Assembly: GCF_051014445.1 (NCBI RefSeq)
Contig: NW_027488366.1
Coordinates: 17,564,001 to 17,628,000 of the forward strand
DNA: 64,000 nt
From: Colletes latitarsis
Taxonomy: Eukaryota > Arthropoda > Insecta > Hymenoptera > Colletidae
Reading direction: 5' to 3'
Below, piece by piece: positions 46,701 to 60,249 of the stretch. Numbering within the stretch: the first letter of the stretch is position 1; every line of letters starts with the position of its first letter. Both the position numbers and the translations under genes were made by a program. The notes beneath the pieces were generated by a model. The model did not search any database. It was not told the origin of the DNA and saw only the letters and a list, made by a program, of their open reading frames with translations.

Positions 46701-49022
46701 TAACCTAGACCTAACATGCGTTGTCCTCTAAGATATTGATGGAAACCAGGTTTAATTGACTGTTTCAGTGTTGTACTCCATTACTACGTGATGCAATCCA
46801 GAAAAAGCCCAGGATCTAGCCATGAAGTTTGAGAAATATGCGAAAGTATGAGCCTGATGAGGGCAAATCCTAGACCTAACCCAGACCTAACATGCGTTAG
46901 CCTCTAAAATATTTATCAAGACCAGGTTTAATTGAATGTTTCAGTGTGGTACCACATTACTATGTGATGCAATCCAGAAAAAGCCCAGGATCTAGCCACC
47001 AAGTTTGAGAAATATGCGAAAGATTGAGCCTGATGAGGGCAAATCCCAGACCTAACCTAGACCTAACATGAATTATTCTCTAAAATATTGATCGAAACCA
47101 GGTTTAGTTGACTGTTTCAGTGTGGTCCCACATTACTACGTGATCCAAACCAGAAAAAACCCCGGATCCGTTCAACAGGTATGTGAAGACTGCGAAAGTA
47201 TGAGTCTGATGAGTGAAAATCTCAGACCTAACCTAGACCTAACATGCGTTGTCCTCTAAGATATTGATGGAAACCAGGTTTAATTGACTGTTTCAGTGTT
47301 GTACTTCATTACTACGTGATGCAATCCAGAAAAAGCCCAGGATCTAGCCATGAAGTATGAGAAATATGCGAAAGTAAGAGCCTGATGAGGGCAAATCCTA
47401 GACCTATCCCAGACCTAACTTGTGTTATCCTCTAAAATATTTATCAAGACCAGGTTTAATTGAATGTTTCAGTGTGGTACCTCACTACTTCGTGATCCAA
47501 ACCAGAAAAAACCCAGGATCTGTTCAAGAAGTATGTGAAAAACGCTAAACTGTGTGCCTGATGAGGGCAAATCTTAGACCTAACCCAGACCTAAGATGCG
47601 TTAACCTCTAAAATATTTATCCAGACCAGGTTTAATTGAATGTTTCAGTGTGGTACCACGTTACTACGTGATCCAAACTAGAAAAAACCCAGGATCCGTT
47701 CAACAAGTATGTGAAGAATGCAGTAGTATGAGTCTGATGAGTGAAAATCCCAGGCCTAACCTAGACCTAACATGCGTTATCCTCTAAAATATTAATCGAA
47801 ACCTGGTTTAATCGACTGTTTCAGTGTGGTACCACATTACTATGTGATCCAAACCAGAAAATAACCAAGGATCTGTTCAAGGAGTATGTGAAGTGTGCGA
47901 AAGTATGAGTCTGATGAGGTCAAATCCCAGACCAATCCCAGACCTAACTTGCGTTATCCTCTAAAATATTGTTCGAAACCAGGTTTAATCGACTGTTTCA
48001 GTGTGGTACCACATTACTACGTGATCCAAACCAGAAAAAACCCAGGATCCGTTCAACAAGTATGTGAAGAATGCGAAAGTATGAGTCCGATCAGTGAAAA
48101 TCTCAGGCCTTACCTAGACCTAACTTGCGTTGTCCTCTAAAATAGTGATGGAAACCAGGTTTCATTGACTGTTTCAGTGTGGTACTACATTACTACGTGA
48201 TGCAATCCAGAAAAAGCCCAGGATCTAGCCATCAAGTATGAGAAATATGCGAAAGAATGAGCCTGATGAGAGCAAATCCCAGACCTAACCTAGACCTAAC
48301 ATGCGTTATCCTCTAAAATATTGAGCGAAACCAGGTTTAATGGACTGTTTCAGTGTGGTACCACACTACTTCGTGTTCCAAACCAGACAAAACCCAGGAT
48401 CTGTTCAACAAGAATGTGAAAAACGCGAAACTGTGAGCCTGATGAGGGCAAATCTTAGACCTAACCCAGACCTAAGATGCGTTATCCTCTAAAAAAATTA
48501 ACCAGACCAGGTTTCATTGAATGTTTCAGTGTGGTACCACTCTACTACGTGATCCAATCCAGAAATAGCCCAGGATCTAGCCATGAAGTATGAGAAATAT
48601 GCGAAAGTAAGAGCCTGATGAGGGCAAATCCTAGACCTATCCCAGACCTAACTTGCGTTATCCTCTAAAATATTGATCGAAACCAGGTTTAATTGCCTGT
48701 TTCAGCGTGGTACCACATTACTACGTGATACAATCCAGAAACAGCCCAGGATCTGTTCAATATGTATGAGAAATATGCGAAAGAAAGAGCCTGATGAGAG
48801 CAAATCCCAGACCTAACCTAGACCTAACATGAATTATTCTCTGAAATATTGATCGAAACCAGGTTTAATTGACTGTTTCAGTGTGGTCCCACATTACTAC
48901 GTGATCCAAACCAGAAAAAACCCAGGATCCGTTCAACAAGTATGTGAAGAATGCGGAAGTATGTGTCTGATGAGTGAAAATCCCAGGCCTAACCTAGACC
49001 TAACACGCGTTATCCTCTAAAA
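43741..49022 (+). repeat. Direct tandem of a 2,641-bp, 15-monomer higher-order unit
   Basis: Unit 1 is 43741-46381 and unit 2 is 46382-49022. They begin with the same TTTAATCGTCTG/GTATCGCATTAC variant monomer and look nearly identical throughout; one difference seen is AAATTGAG near 44380 against AGATTGAG. Both contain the unusual CTCTAAAAAAATTAACC monomer (45849, 48490). The offset of 2,641 is 15 monomers plus 1 bp. Confidence 0.85.
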
Positions 49023-49744
49023 TATTGATCGAAACCTGGTTTAATCGACTGTTTCAGTGTGGTACCACATTACTATGTGATCCAAACCAGAAAATAACCC
49101 AGGATCTGTTCAAGGAGTATGTGAAGTGTGCGAAAGTATGAGTCTGATGAGATCAAATCCCAGACCTATCCCAGACCTAACTTGCGTTATCCTCTAAAAT
49201 TTTGATCGAAACCAGGTTTAATTGACCGTTTCAGTGTGGTACCACATTACTACGTGATCCAAACCAGAAAAAACCCAGGATCCGTTCAACAAGTATGTGA
49301 AGGATGCGAAAGTATGAGTCTGATCAGTGAAAATCTCAGGCCTTACCTAGACCTAACATGCGTTATCCTCTAAAATATTGATCGAAACCAGGTTTAATCG
49401 ACTGTTTCAGTGTGGTATCACACTACTACGTGACCCAAACCAGAAAAAACCCAGGATCCGTTCAACAAGTATGTGAAGGATGCGAAAGTATGAGTCTGAT
49501 CAGTGAAAATCTCAGGCCTTACCTAGACCTAACATGCGTTATCCTCTAAAATATTGATCGAAACCAGGTTTAATCGACTGTTTCAGTGTGGTATCACACT
49601 ACTACGTGACCCAAACCAGAAAAAACCCATGATCTGTTCAACAAGTATGTGAAAAACGCGAAAGTATGAGCCTGATGAGGGCAAATCCCAGACCTATCCC
49701 AGACCTAACTTGCGTTATCCTCTAAAATATTGATCGAAACCAGG

Positions 49745-52200
49745 TTTAATTGACCGTTTCAGTGTGGTACCACATTACTACGTGATCCAAACCAGAAAAA
49801 ACCCAGGATCCGTTCAACAGGTATGTCAAGACTGCGAAAGTATGAGTCTGATGAGTGAAAATCCCAGACCTAACCTAGACCTAACATGCGTTGTCCTCTA
49901 AGATATTGATGGAAACCAGGTTTAATTGACTGTTTCAGTGTTGTACTCCATTACTACGTGATGCAATCCAGAAAAAGCCCAGGATCTAGCCATGAAGTTT
50001 GAGAAATATGCGAAAGTATGAGCCTGATGAGGGCAAATCCTAGACCTAACCCAGACCTAACATGCGTTAGCCTCTAAAATATTTATCAAGACCAGGTTTA
50101 ATTGAATGTTTCAGTGTGGTACCACATTACTATGTGATGCAATCCAGAAAAAGCCCAGGATCTAGCCACCAAGTTTGAGAAATATGCGAAAGATTGAGCC
50201 TGATGAGGGCAAATCCCAGACCTAACCTAGACCTAACATGAATTATTCTCTAAAATATTGATCGAAACCAGGTTTAGTTGACTGTTTCAGTGTGGTCCCA
50301 CATTACTACGTGATCCAAACCAGAAAAAACCCCGGATCCGTTCAACAGGTATGTGAAGACTGCGAAAGTATGAGTCTGATGAGTGAAAATCTCAGACCTA
50401 ACCTAGACCTAACATGCGTTGTCCTCTAAGATATTGATGGAAACCAGGTTTAATTGACTGTTTCAGTGTTGTACTTCATTACTACGTGATGCAATCCAGA
50501 AAAAGCCCAGGATCTAGCCATGAAGTATGAGAAATATGCGAAAGTAAGAGCCTGATGAGGGCAAATCCCAGACCTAACCTAGACCTAACATGCGTTATCC
50601 TCTAAAATATTGAGCGAAACCAGGTTTAATGGACTGTTTCAGTGTGGTACCACACTACTTCGTGTTCCAAACCAGACAAAACCCAGGATCTGTTCAACAA
50701 GAATGTGAAAAACGCGAAACTGTGAGCCTGATGAGGGCAAATCTTAGACCTAACCCAGACCTAAGATGCGTTATCCTCTAAAAAAATTAACCAGACCAGG
50801 TTTCATTGAATGTTTCAGTGTGGTACCACTCTACTACGTGATCCAATCCAGAAATAGCCCAGGATCTAGCCATGAAGTATGAGAAATATGCGAAAGTAAG
50901 AGCCTGATGAGGGCAAATCCTAGACCTATCCCAGACCTAACTTGCGTTATCCTCTAAAATATTGATCGAAACCAGGTTTAATTGCCTGTTTCAGCGTGGT
51001 ACCACATTACTACGTGATACAATCCAGAAACAGCCCAGGATCTGTTCAATATGTATGAGAAATATGCGAAAGAAAGAGCCTGATGAGAGCAAATCCCAGA
51101 CCTAACCTAGACCTAACATGAATTATTCTCTGAAATATTGATCGAAACCAGGTTTAATTGACTGTTTCAGTGTGGTCCCACATTACTACGTGATCCAAAC
51201 CAGAAAAAACCCAGGATCCGTTCAACAAGTATGTGAAGAATGCGGAAGTATGTGTCTGATGAGTGAAAATCCCAGGCCTAACCTAGACCTAACACGCGTT
51301 ATCCTCTAAAATATTGATCGAAACCTGGTTTAATCGACTGTTTCAGTGTGGTACCACATTACTATGTGATCCAAACCAGAAAATAACCCAGGATCTGTTC
51401 AAGGAGTATGTGAAGTGTGCGAAAGTATGAGTCTGATGAGATCAAATCCCAGACCTATCCCAGACCTAACTTGCGTTATCCTCTAAAATTTTGATCGAAA
51501 CCAGGTTTAATTGACCGTTTCAGTGTGGTACCACATTACTACGTGATCCAAACCAGAAAAAACCCAGGATCCGTTCAACAAGTATGTGAAGGATGCGAAA
51601 GTATGAGTCTGATCAGTGAAAATCTCAGGCCTTACCTAGACCTAACATGCGTTATCCTCTAAAATATTGATCGAAACCAGGTTTAATCGACTGTTTCAGT
51701 GTGGTATCACACTACTACGTGACCCAAACCAGAAAAAACCCAGGATCCGTTCAACAAGTATGTGAAGGATGCGAAAGTATGAGTCTGATCAGTGAAAATC
51801 TCAGGCCTTACCTAGACCTAACATGCGTTATCCTCTAAAATATTGATCGAAACCAGGTTTAATCGACTGTTTCACTGTGGTATCACACTACTACGTGACC
51901 CAAACCAGAAAAAACCCATGATCTGTTCAACAAGTATGTGAAAAACGCGAAAGTATGAGCCTGATGAGGGCAAATCCCAGACCTATCCCAGACCTAACTT
52001 GCGTTATCCTCTAAAATATTGATCGAAACCAGGTTTAATTGACCGTTTCAGTGTGGTACCACATTACTACGTGATCCAAACCAGAAAAAACCCAGGATCC
52101 GTTCAACAAGTATGTGAAGGATGCGAAAGTATGAGTCTGATCAGTGAAAATCTCAGGCCTTACCTAGACCTAACTTGCGTTGTCCTCTAAAATATTGATG
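49745..52200 (+). repeat. Rearranged third copy of the 15-monomer unit
   Basis: 49745-50560 matches 46575-47390 (offset about 3,170 bp), then 50585-52000 matches 48296-49711 (offset 2,289 bp). The join near 50560-50585 skips about 5 monomers that are present in units 1 and 2. This is an internally deleted derivative, probably from unequal exchange. Confidence 0.75.
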
Positions 52201-52917
52201 GAAATCAGGTTTCATTGACTGTTTCAGTGTGGTACTACATTACTACGTGATGCAATCCAGAAAAAGCCCAGGACCTAGCCATCAAGTATGAGAAATATGC
52301 GAAAGAATGAGCCTGATGAGAGCAAATCCCAGACCTAACCGAGACCTAACATGCGTTATCCTCTAAAATATTGAGCGAAACCAGGTTTAATGGACTGTTT
52401 CAGAGTGGTACCACACTACTTCGTGATCCAAACCAGAAAAAACACAGGATCTGTTCAACAAGTATGTGAAAAACGCGAAACTGTGAGCCTGATGTGGGCA
52501 AATCTTAGACCTAACCCAGACCTAAGATGCGTTATCCTCTAAAATATTTATCCAGACCAGGTTTCATTGACTGTTTCAGCGTGGTACCACATTACTACGT
52601 GATCCAAACCAGAAAAAACCCAGGATCTGTTCAACAAGTATGTGAAAAACGCGAAAGTATGAGCCTGATGAGGGCAAATTCCAGACATATCCCAGACCTA
52701 ACTAGCGTTGTCCTCTAAGATATTGATGGAAACCAGGTTTAATTGACTGTTTCAGTGTTGTACTACATTACTACGTGATGCAATCCAGAAAAAGCCCAGG
52801 ATCTAGCCATCAAGTATGAGAAATATGCGAAAGAATGAGCCTGATGAGAGCAAATCCCAGACCTAACCTAGACCTAACATGCGTTATCCTCTAAAATATT
52901 GAGCGAAACCAGGTTTA
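50585..52917 (+). repeat. Higher-order block duplicated at 54811-57143
   Basis: About 2.33 kb recur at an offset of 4,226 bp (24 monomers plus 2 bp). Shared rare variants are CTCTAAAAAAATTAACC (50779 and 55005), GGAAATCAGGTTTC (52200 and 56426) and TTTCAGAGTGGTACC. The copies diverge at 52918 and 57144. Confidence 0.8.
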
Positions 52918-54446
52918 ATGGACTGTTTCAGTGTGGTACCACTTTACTACGTGATCCACTCCAGAACTAGCCCAGGATCTAGCCATGAAGTATGAGAAAT
53001 ATGCGAAAGTAAGAGCCTCATGAGGGCAAATCCTAGACCTATCCCAAACTTAACTTGCGTTATCCTCTAAAATATTTATCAAGACCAGGTTTAATTGATT
53101 GTTTCAGTGTGGTACCACATTACTACGTGATCCAAACCAGAAAAAACCCAGGATCTGTTCAACGAGTATGTGAAGTGTGCGAAAGTATGAGTCTGATGAG
53201 GGCAAATCCCAGACCTATCCCAGACCTAACATGCGTTATCCTCGAAAATATTTATCAAGACCACGTTTAATTGATTGTTTCAGTGTGGACCCACATTACT
53301 ACGTGATCCAAACCAGAAAAAACCCAGGATCCGTTCAACAAGTATGTGAAGAATGCGAAAGTATGAGTCTGATGAGTGAAAATCCCAGACCTAACCTAGA
53401 CCTAACTTGCGTTATCCTCGAAAATATTTATCTAGACCACGTTTAATTGATTGTTTCAGTGTGGACCCACATTACTACGTGATCCAAACCAGAAAAAACC
53501 GAGGATCAGTTCAACAAGTATGTGAAGAATGCGAAAGTATGAGTCTGATGAGTGAAAATCCCAGGGCTATCCTAGACCTAACATGAGTTATACTCTAAAA
53601 TATTGATCGAAACCTGGTTTAATCGACTGTTTCAGTGTGGTACCACATTAGTATGTGATGCAATCAAGAAAAAGCCCAGGATCTAGCCATCAAGTATGAG
53701 AAATATGCGAAAGAATGAGCCTGATGAGAGCAAATCCCAGACCTAACCTAGACCTAACATGCGTTATACTCTAAAATATTGAGCGAAACCAGGTTTAATG
53801 GACTGTTTCAGCGTGGTACCACACTACTTCGTGATCCAAACCAGACAAAACCCAGGATCTGGTCATCAAGAATGTGAAAAACGCGAAACTGTGAGCCTGA
53901 TGAGGGCAAATCTTACACCTAACCCAGACCTAAGATGCGTTATCCTCTAAAATATTTATCCAGACCAGGTTTCATTGAATGTTTCAGTGTGGTACCACTT
54001 TACTACGTGATCCAGTCCAGAAATAGCCCAGGATCTGTTCAACGAGTATGTGAAAAACGCGAAAGTATGAGCCTGATGAGGGCAAATCCCAGACATATCC
54101 CAGACCTAACTTGCGCTGTCCTCTAAGATATTGATCGAAACCTGGTTTAATCGACTGTTTCAGTGTGGTACCACATTACTATGTGATCCAAACCAGAAAA
54201 TAACCCAGGATCTTGCCATCAAGTATGAGAAATATGCGAAAGAATGAGCATGATGAGAGCAAATCCCAGACCTAACCTAGACCTAACATGAATTATTCTC
54301 TAAAATATTGATCGAAACCAGGTTTAATTGACTGTTTCAGTGTGGTCCCACATTACTACGTGATCCAAACCAGAAAAAACCCAGGATCCGTTCAACAAGT
54401 ATGTGAAGAATGCGAAAGTATGAGCCTGATGAGGGCAAATCCCAGA
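52630..54446 (+). repeat. Higher-order block duplicated at 57912-59728
   Basis: About 1.8 kb recur at an offset of 5,282 bp (30 monomers plus 2 bp). Shared variants include CAAATTCCAGACATATCCC (52679 and 57961), ATCTAGACCACG, GATCTGGTCATCAAGAATG and CTTGCGCTGTCC. The right ends part after CAAATCCCAGAC. Confidence 0.82.
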
Positions 54447-57400
54447 CCTATCCCAGACCTAACTTGCGTTATCCTCTAAAATATTGATCGAAACCAGGTT
54501 TAATTGACCGTTTCAGTGTGGTACCACATTACTACGTGATCCAAACCAGAAAAAACCCAGGATCCGTTCAACAAGTATGTGAAGGATGCGAAAGTATGAG
54601 TCTGATCAGTGAAAATCTCAGGCCTTACCTAGACCTAACTTGCGTTGTCCTCTAAAATATTGATGGAAATCAGGTTTCATTGACTGTTTCAGTGTGGTAC
54701 TACATTACTACGTGATGCAATCCAGAAAAAGCCCAGGACCTAGCCATCAAGTATGAGAAATATGCGAAAGAATGAGCCTGATGAGAGCAAATCCCAGACC
54801 TAACCTAAGCCTAACATGCGTTATCCTCTAAAATATTGAGCGAAACCAGGTTTAATGGACTGTTTCAGTGTGGTACCACACTACTTCGTGTTCCAAACCA
54901 GACAAAACCCAGGATCTGTTCAACAAGAATGTGAAAAACGCGAAACTGTGAGCCTGATGAGGGCAAATCTTAGACCTAACCCAGACCTAAGATGCGTTAT
55001 CCTCTAAAAAAATTAACCAGACCAGGTTTCATTGAATGTTTCAGTGTGGTACCACTCTACTACGTGATCCAATCCAGAAATAGCCCAGGATCTAGCCATG
55101 AAGTATGAGAAATATGCGAAAGTAAGAGCCTGATGAGGGCAAATCCTAGACCTATCCCAGACCTAACTTGCGTTATCCTCTAAAATATTGATCGAAACCA
55201 GGTTTAATTGCCTGTTTCAGCGTGGTACCACATTACTACGTGATACAATCCAGAAACAGCCCAGGATCTGTTCAATATGTATGAGAAATATGCGAAAGAA
55301 AGAGCCTGATGAGAGCAAATCCCAGACCTAACCTAGACCTAACATGAATTATTCTCTGAAATATTGATCGAAACCAGGTTTAATTGACTGTTTCAGTGTG
55401 GTCCCACATTACTACGTGATCCAAACCAGAAAAAACCCAGGATCCGTTCAACAAGTATGTGAAGAATGCGGAAGTATGTGTCTGATGAGTGAAAATCCCA
55501 GGCCTAACCTAGACCTAACACGCGTTATCCTCTAAAATATTGATCGAAACCTGGTTTAATCGACTGTTTCAGTGTGGTACCACATTACTATGTGATCCAA
55601 ACCAGAAAATAACCCAGGATCTGTTCAAGGAGTATGTGAAGTGTGCGAAAGTATGAGTCTGATGAGATCAAATCCCAGACCTATCCCAGACCTAACTTGC
55701 GTTATCCTCTAAAATTTTGATCGAAACCAGGTTTAATTGACCGTTTCAGTGTGGTACCACATTACTACGTGATCCAAACCAGAAAAAACCCAGGATCCGT
55801 TCAACAAGTATGTGAAGGATGCGAAAGTATGAGTCTGATCAGTGAAAATCTCAGGCCTTACCTAGACCTAACATGCGTTATCCTCTAAAATATTGATCGA
55901 AACCAGGTTTAATCGACTGTTTCAGTGTGGTATCACACTACTACGTGACCCAAACCAGAAAAAACCCAGGATCCGTTCAACAAGTATGTGAAGGATGCGA
56001 AAGTATGAGTCTGATCAGTGAAAATCTCAGGCCTTACCTAGACCTAACATGCGTTATCCTCTAAAATATTGATCGAAACCAGGTTTAATCGACTGTTTCA
56101 GTGTGGTATCACACTACTACGTGACCCAAACCAGAAAAAACCCATGATCTGTTCAACAAGTATGTGAAAAACGCGAAAGTATGAGCCTGATGAGGGCAAA
56201 TCCCAGACCTATCCCAGACCTAACTTGCGTTATCCTCTAAAATATTGATCGAAACCAGGTTTAATTGACCGTTTCAGTGTGGTACCACATTACTACGTGA
56301 TCCAAACCAGAAAAAACCCAGGATCCGTTCAACAAGTATGTGAAGGATGCGAAAGTATGAGTCTGATCAGTGAAAATCTCAGGCCTTACCTAGACCTAAC
56401 TTGCGTTGTCCTCTAAAATATTGATGGAAATCAGGTTTCATTGACTGTTTCAGTGTGGTACTACATTACTACGTGATGCAATCCAGAAAAAGCCCAGGAC
56501 CTAGCCATCAAGTATGAGAAATATGCGAAAGAATGAGCCTGATGAGAGCAAATCCCAGACCTAACCGAGACCTAACATGCGTTATCCTCTAAAATATTGA
56601 GCGAAACCAGGTTTAATGGACTGTTTCAGAGTGGTACCACACTACTTCGTGATCCAAACCAGAAAAAACACAGGATCTGTTCAACAAGTATGTGAAAAAC
56701 GCGAAACTGTGAGCCTGATGTGGGCAAATCTTAGACCTAACCCAGACCTAAGATGCGTTATCCTCTAAAATATTTATCCAGACCAGGTTTCATTGACTGT
56801 TTCAGCGTGGTACCACATTACTACGTGATCCAAACCAGAAAAAACCCAGGATCTGTTCAACAAGTATGTGAAAAACGCGAAAGTATGAGCCTGATGAGGG
56901 CAAATTCCAGACATATCCCAGACCTAACTAGCGTTGTCCTCTAAGATATTGATGGAAACCAGGTTTAATTGACTGTTTCAGTGTTGTACTACATTACTAC
57001 GTGATGCAATCCAGAAAAAGCCCAGGATCTAGCCATCAAGTATGAGAAATATGCGAAAGAATGAGCCTGATGAGAGCAAATCCCAGACCTAACCTAGACC
57101 TAACATGCGTTATCCTCTAAAATATTGAGCGAAACCAGGTTTAATTGATTGTTTCAGTGTGGTACCATATTACTACGTGATCCACACCAGAAAAAACCCA
57201 AGATCCGTTCAACAAGTATGTGAAGAATGCGAAAGTATGAGTCTGATGAGGTCAAATCCCAGACCAATCCCAGACTTAACTTGCGTTATCCTATAAAATA
57301 TTGATCGAAACCAGGTTTAATTGACTGTTTCAGTCTGGTCCCACATTACTACGTGATCCAAACCAGAAAAAACCCAGGATCTGTTCAACAATTATGTGAA

Positions 57401-60249
57401 AAACGCGAAAGTATGAGCCTGATGACGGCAAATCCCAGACATATCCCAGACCTAACTTGCGTTGTCCTCTAAGATATTGATGGAAACCAGGTTTAATTGA
57501 CTGTTTCAGTGTTGTACTCTATTACTACGTGATGCAATCAAGAAAAAGCCCAGGATCTAGCCATCAAGTATGAGAAATATGCGAAAGAATGAGCCTGATG
57601 AGAGCAAATCCCAGACCTAACCTAGACCTAACATGAATTATTCTCTAAAATATTGATCGAGACCGGGTTTAATCGACTGTTTCAGTGTGGTACCACATTA
57701 CTACGTGATCCAAACCAGAAAAAACCGAGGATCAGTTCAACAAGTATGTGAAGAATGCGAAAGTATGAGTCTGATGAGTGAAAATCCCAGGGCTATCCTA
57801 GACCTAACATGCGTTATCCTCTAAAATATTGATCGAAACCAGGTTTAATCGACTGTTTCAGTGTGGTATCACACTACTACGTGACCCAAACCAGAAAAAA
57901 CCCATGATCTGTTCAACAAGTATGTGAAAAACGCGAAAGTATGAGCCTGATGAGGGCAAATTCCAGACATATCCCAGACCTAACTAGCGTTGTCCTCTAA
58001 GATATTGATGGAAACCAGGTTTAATTGACTGTTTCAGTGTTGTACTACATTACTACGTGATGCAATCCAGAAAAAGCCCAGGATCTAGCCATCAAGTATG
58101 AGAAATATGCGAAAGAATGAGCCTGATGAGAGCAAATCCCAGACCTAACCTAGACCTAACATGCGTTATCCTCTAAAATATTGAGCGAAACCAGGTTTAA
58201 TGGACTGTTTCAGTGTGGTACCACTTTACTACGTGATCCACTCCAGAACTAGCCCAGGATCTAGCCATGAAGTATGAGAAATATGCGAAAGTAAGAGCCT
58301 CATGAGGGCAAATCCTAGACCTATCCCAAACTTAACTTGCGTTATCCTCTAAAATATTTATCAAGACCAGGTTTAATTGATTGTTTCAGTGTGGTACCAC
58401 ATTACTACGTGATCCAAACCAGAAAAAACCCAGGATCTGTTCAACGAGTATGTGAAGTGTGCGAAAGTATGAGTCTGATGAGGGCAAATCCCAGACCTAT
58501 CCCAGACCTAACATGCGTTATCCTCGAAAATATTTATCAAGACCACGTTTAATTGATTGTTTCAGTGTGGACCCACATTACTACGTGATCCAAACCAGAA
58601 AAAACCCAGGATCCGTTCAACAAGTATGTGAAGAATGCGAAAGTATGAGTCTGATGAGTGAAAATCCCAGACCTAACCTAGACCTAACTTGCGTTATCCT
58701 CGAAAATATTTATCTAGACCACGTTTAATTGATTGTTTCAGTGTGGACCCACATTACTACGTGATCCAAACCAGAAAAAACCGAGGATCAGTTCAACAAG
58801 TATGTGAAGAATGCGAAAGTATGAGTCTGATGAGTGAAAATCCCAGGGCTATCCTAGACCTAACATGAGTTATACTCTAAAATATTGATCGAAACCTGGT
58901 TTAATCGACTGTTTCAGTGTGGTACCACATTAGTATGTGATGCAATCAAGAAAAAGCCCAGGATCTAGCCATCAAGTATGAGAAATATGCGAAAGAATGA
59001 GCCTGATGAGAGCAAATCCCAGACCTAACCTAGACCTAACATGCGTTATACTCTAAAATATTGAGCGAAACCAGGTTTAATGGACTGTTTCAGCGTGGTA
59101 CCACACTACTTCGTGATCCAAACCAGACAAAACCCAGGATCTGGTCATCAAGAATGTGAAAAACGCGAAACTGTGAGCCTGATGAGGGCAAATCTTACAC
59201 CTAACCCAGACCTAAGATGCGTTATCCTCTAAAATATTTATCCAGACCAGGTTTCATTGAATGTTTCAGTGTGGTACCACTTTACTACGTGATCCAGTCC
59301 AGAAATAGCCCAGGATCTGTTCAACGAGTATGTGAAAAACGCGAAAGTATGAGCCTGATGAGGGCAAATCCCAGACATATCCCAGACCTAACTTGCGCTG
59401 TCCTCTAAGATATTGATCGAAACCTGGTTTAATCGACTGTTTCAGTGTGGTACCACATTACTATGTGATCCAAACCAGAAAATAACCCAGGATCTTGCCA
59501 TCAAGTATGAGAAATATGCGAAAGAATGAGCATGATGAGAGCAAATCCCAGACCTAACCTAGACCTAACATGAATTATTCTCTAAAATATTGATCGAAAC
59601 CAGGTTTAATTGACTGTTTCAGTGTGGTCCCACATTACTACGTGATCCAAACCAGAAAAAACCCAGGATCCGTTCAACAAGTATGTGAAGAATGCGAAAG
59701 TATGAGCCTGATGAGGGCAAATCCCAGACATATCCCAGACCTAACTTGCGTTGTCCTCTAAGATATTGATGGAAACCAGGTTTAATTGACTGTTTCAGTG
59801 TTGTACTTCATTACTACGTGATGCAATCCAGAAAAAGCCCAGGATCTAGCCATCAAGTATGAGAAATATGCGAAAGAATGAGCCTGATGAGAGCAAATCC
59901 CAGACCTAACCTAGACCTAACATGAATTATTCTCTAAAATATTGATCGAGACCAGGTTTCATTGACTGTTTCAGCGTGGTACCACATTACTACGTGATCC
60001 AAACCAGAAAAAACCCAGGATCTGTTCAACAAGTATGTGAAAAACGCGAAAGTATGAGCCTGATGAGGGCAAATCCCAGACATATCCCAGACCAAACCTG
60101 CGTTGTCCTCTAAGATATTGATGGAAACCAGGTTTAATTGACTGTTTCAGTGTTGTACTACATTACTACGTGATGCAATCCAGAAAACGCCCAGGATCTA
60201 GCCATCAAGTATGAGAAATATGCGAAAGAATGAGCCTGATGAGAGCAAA

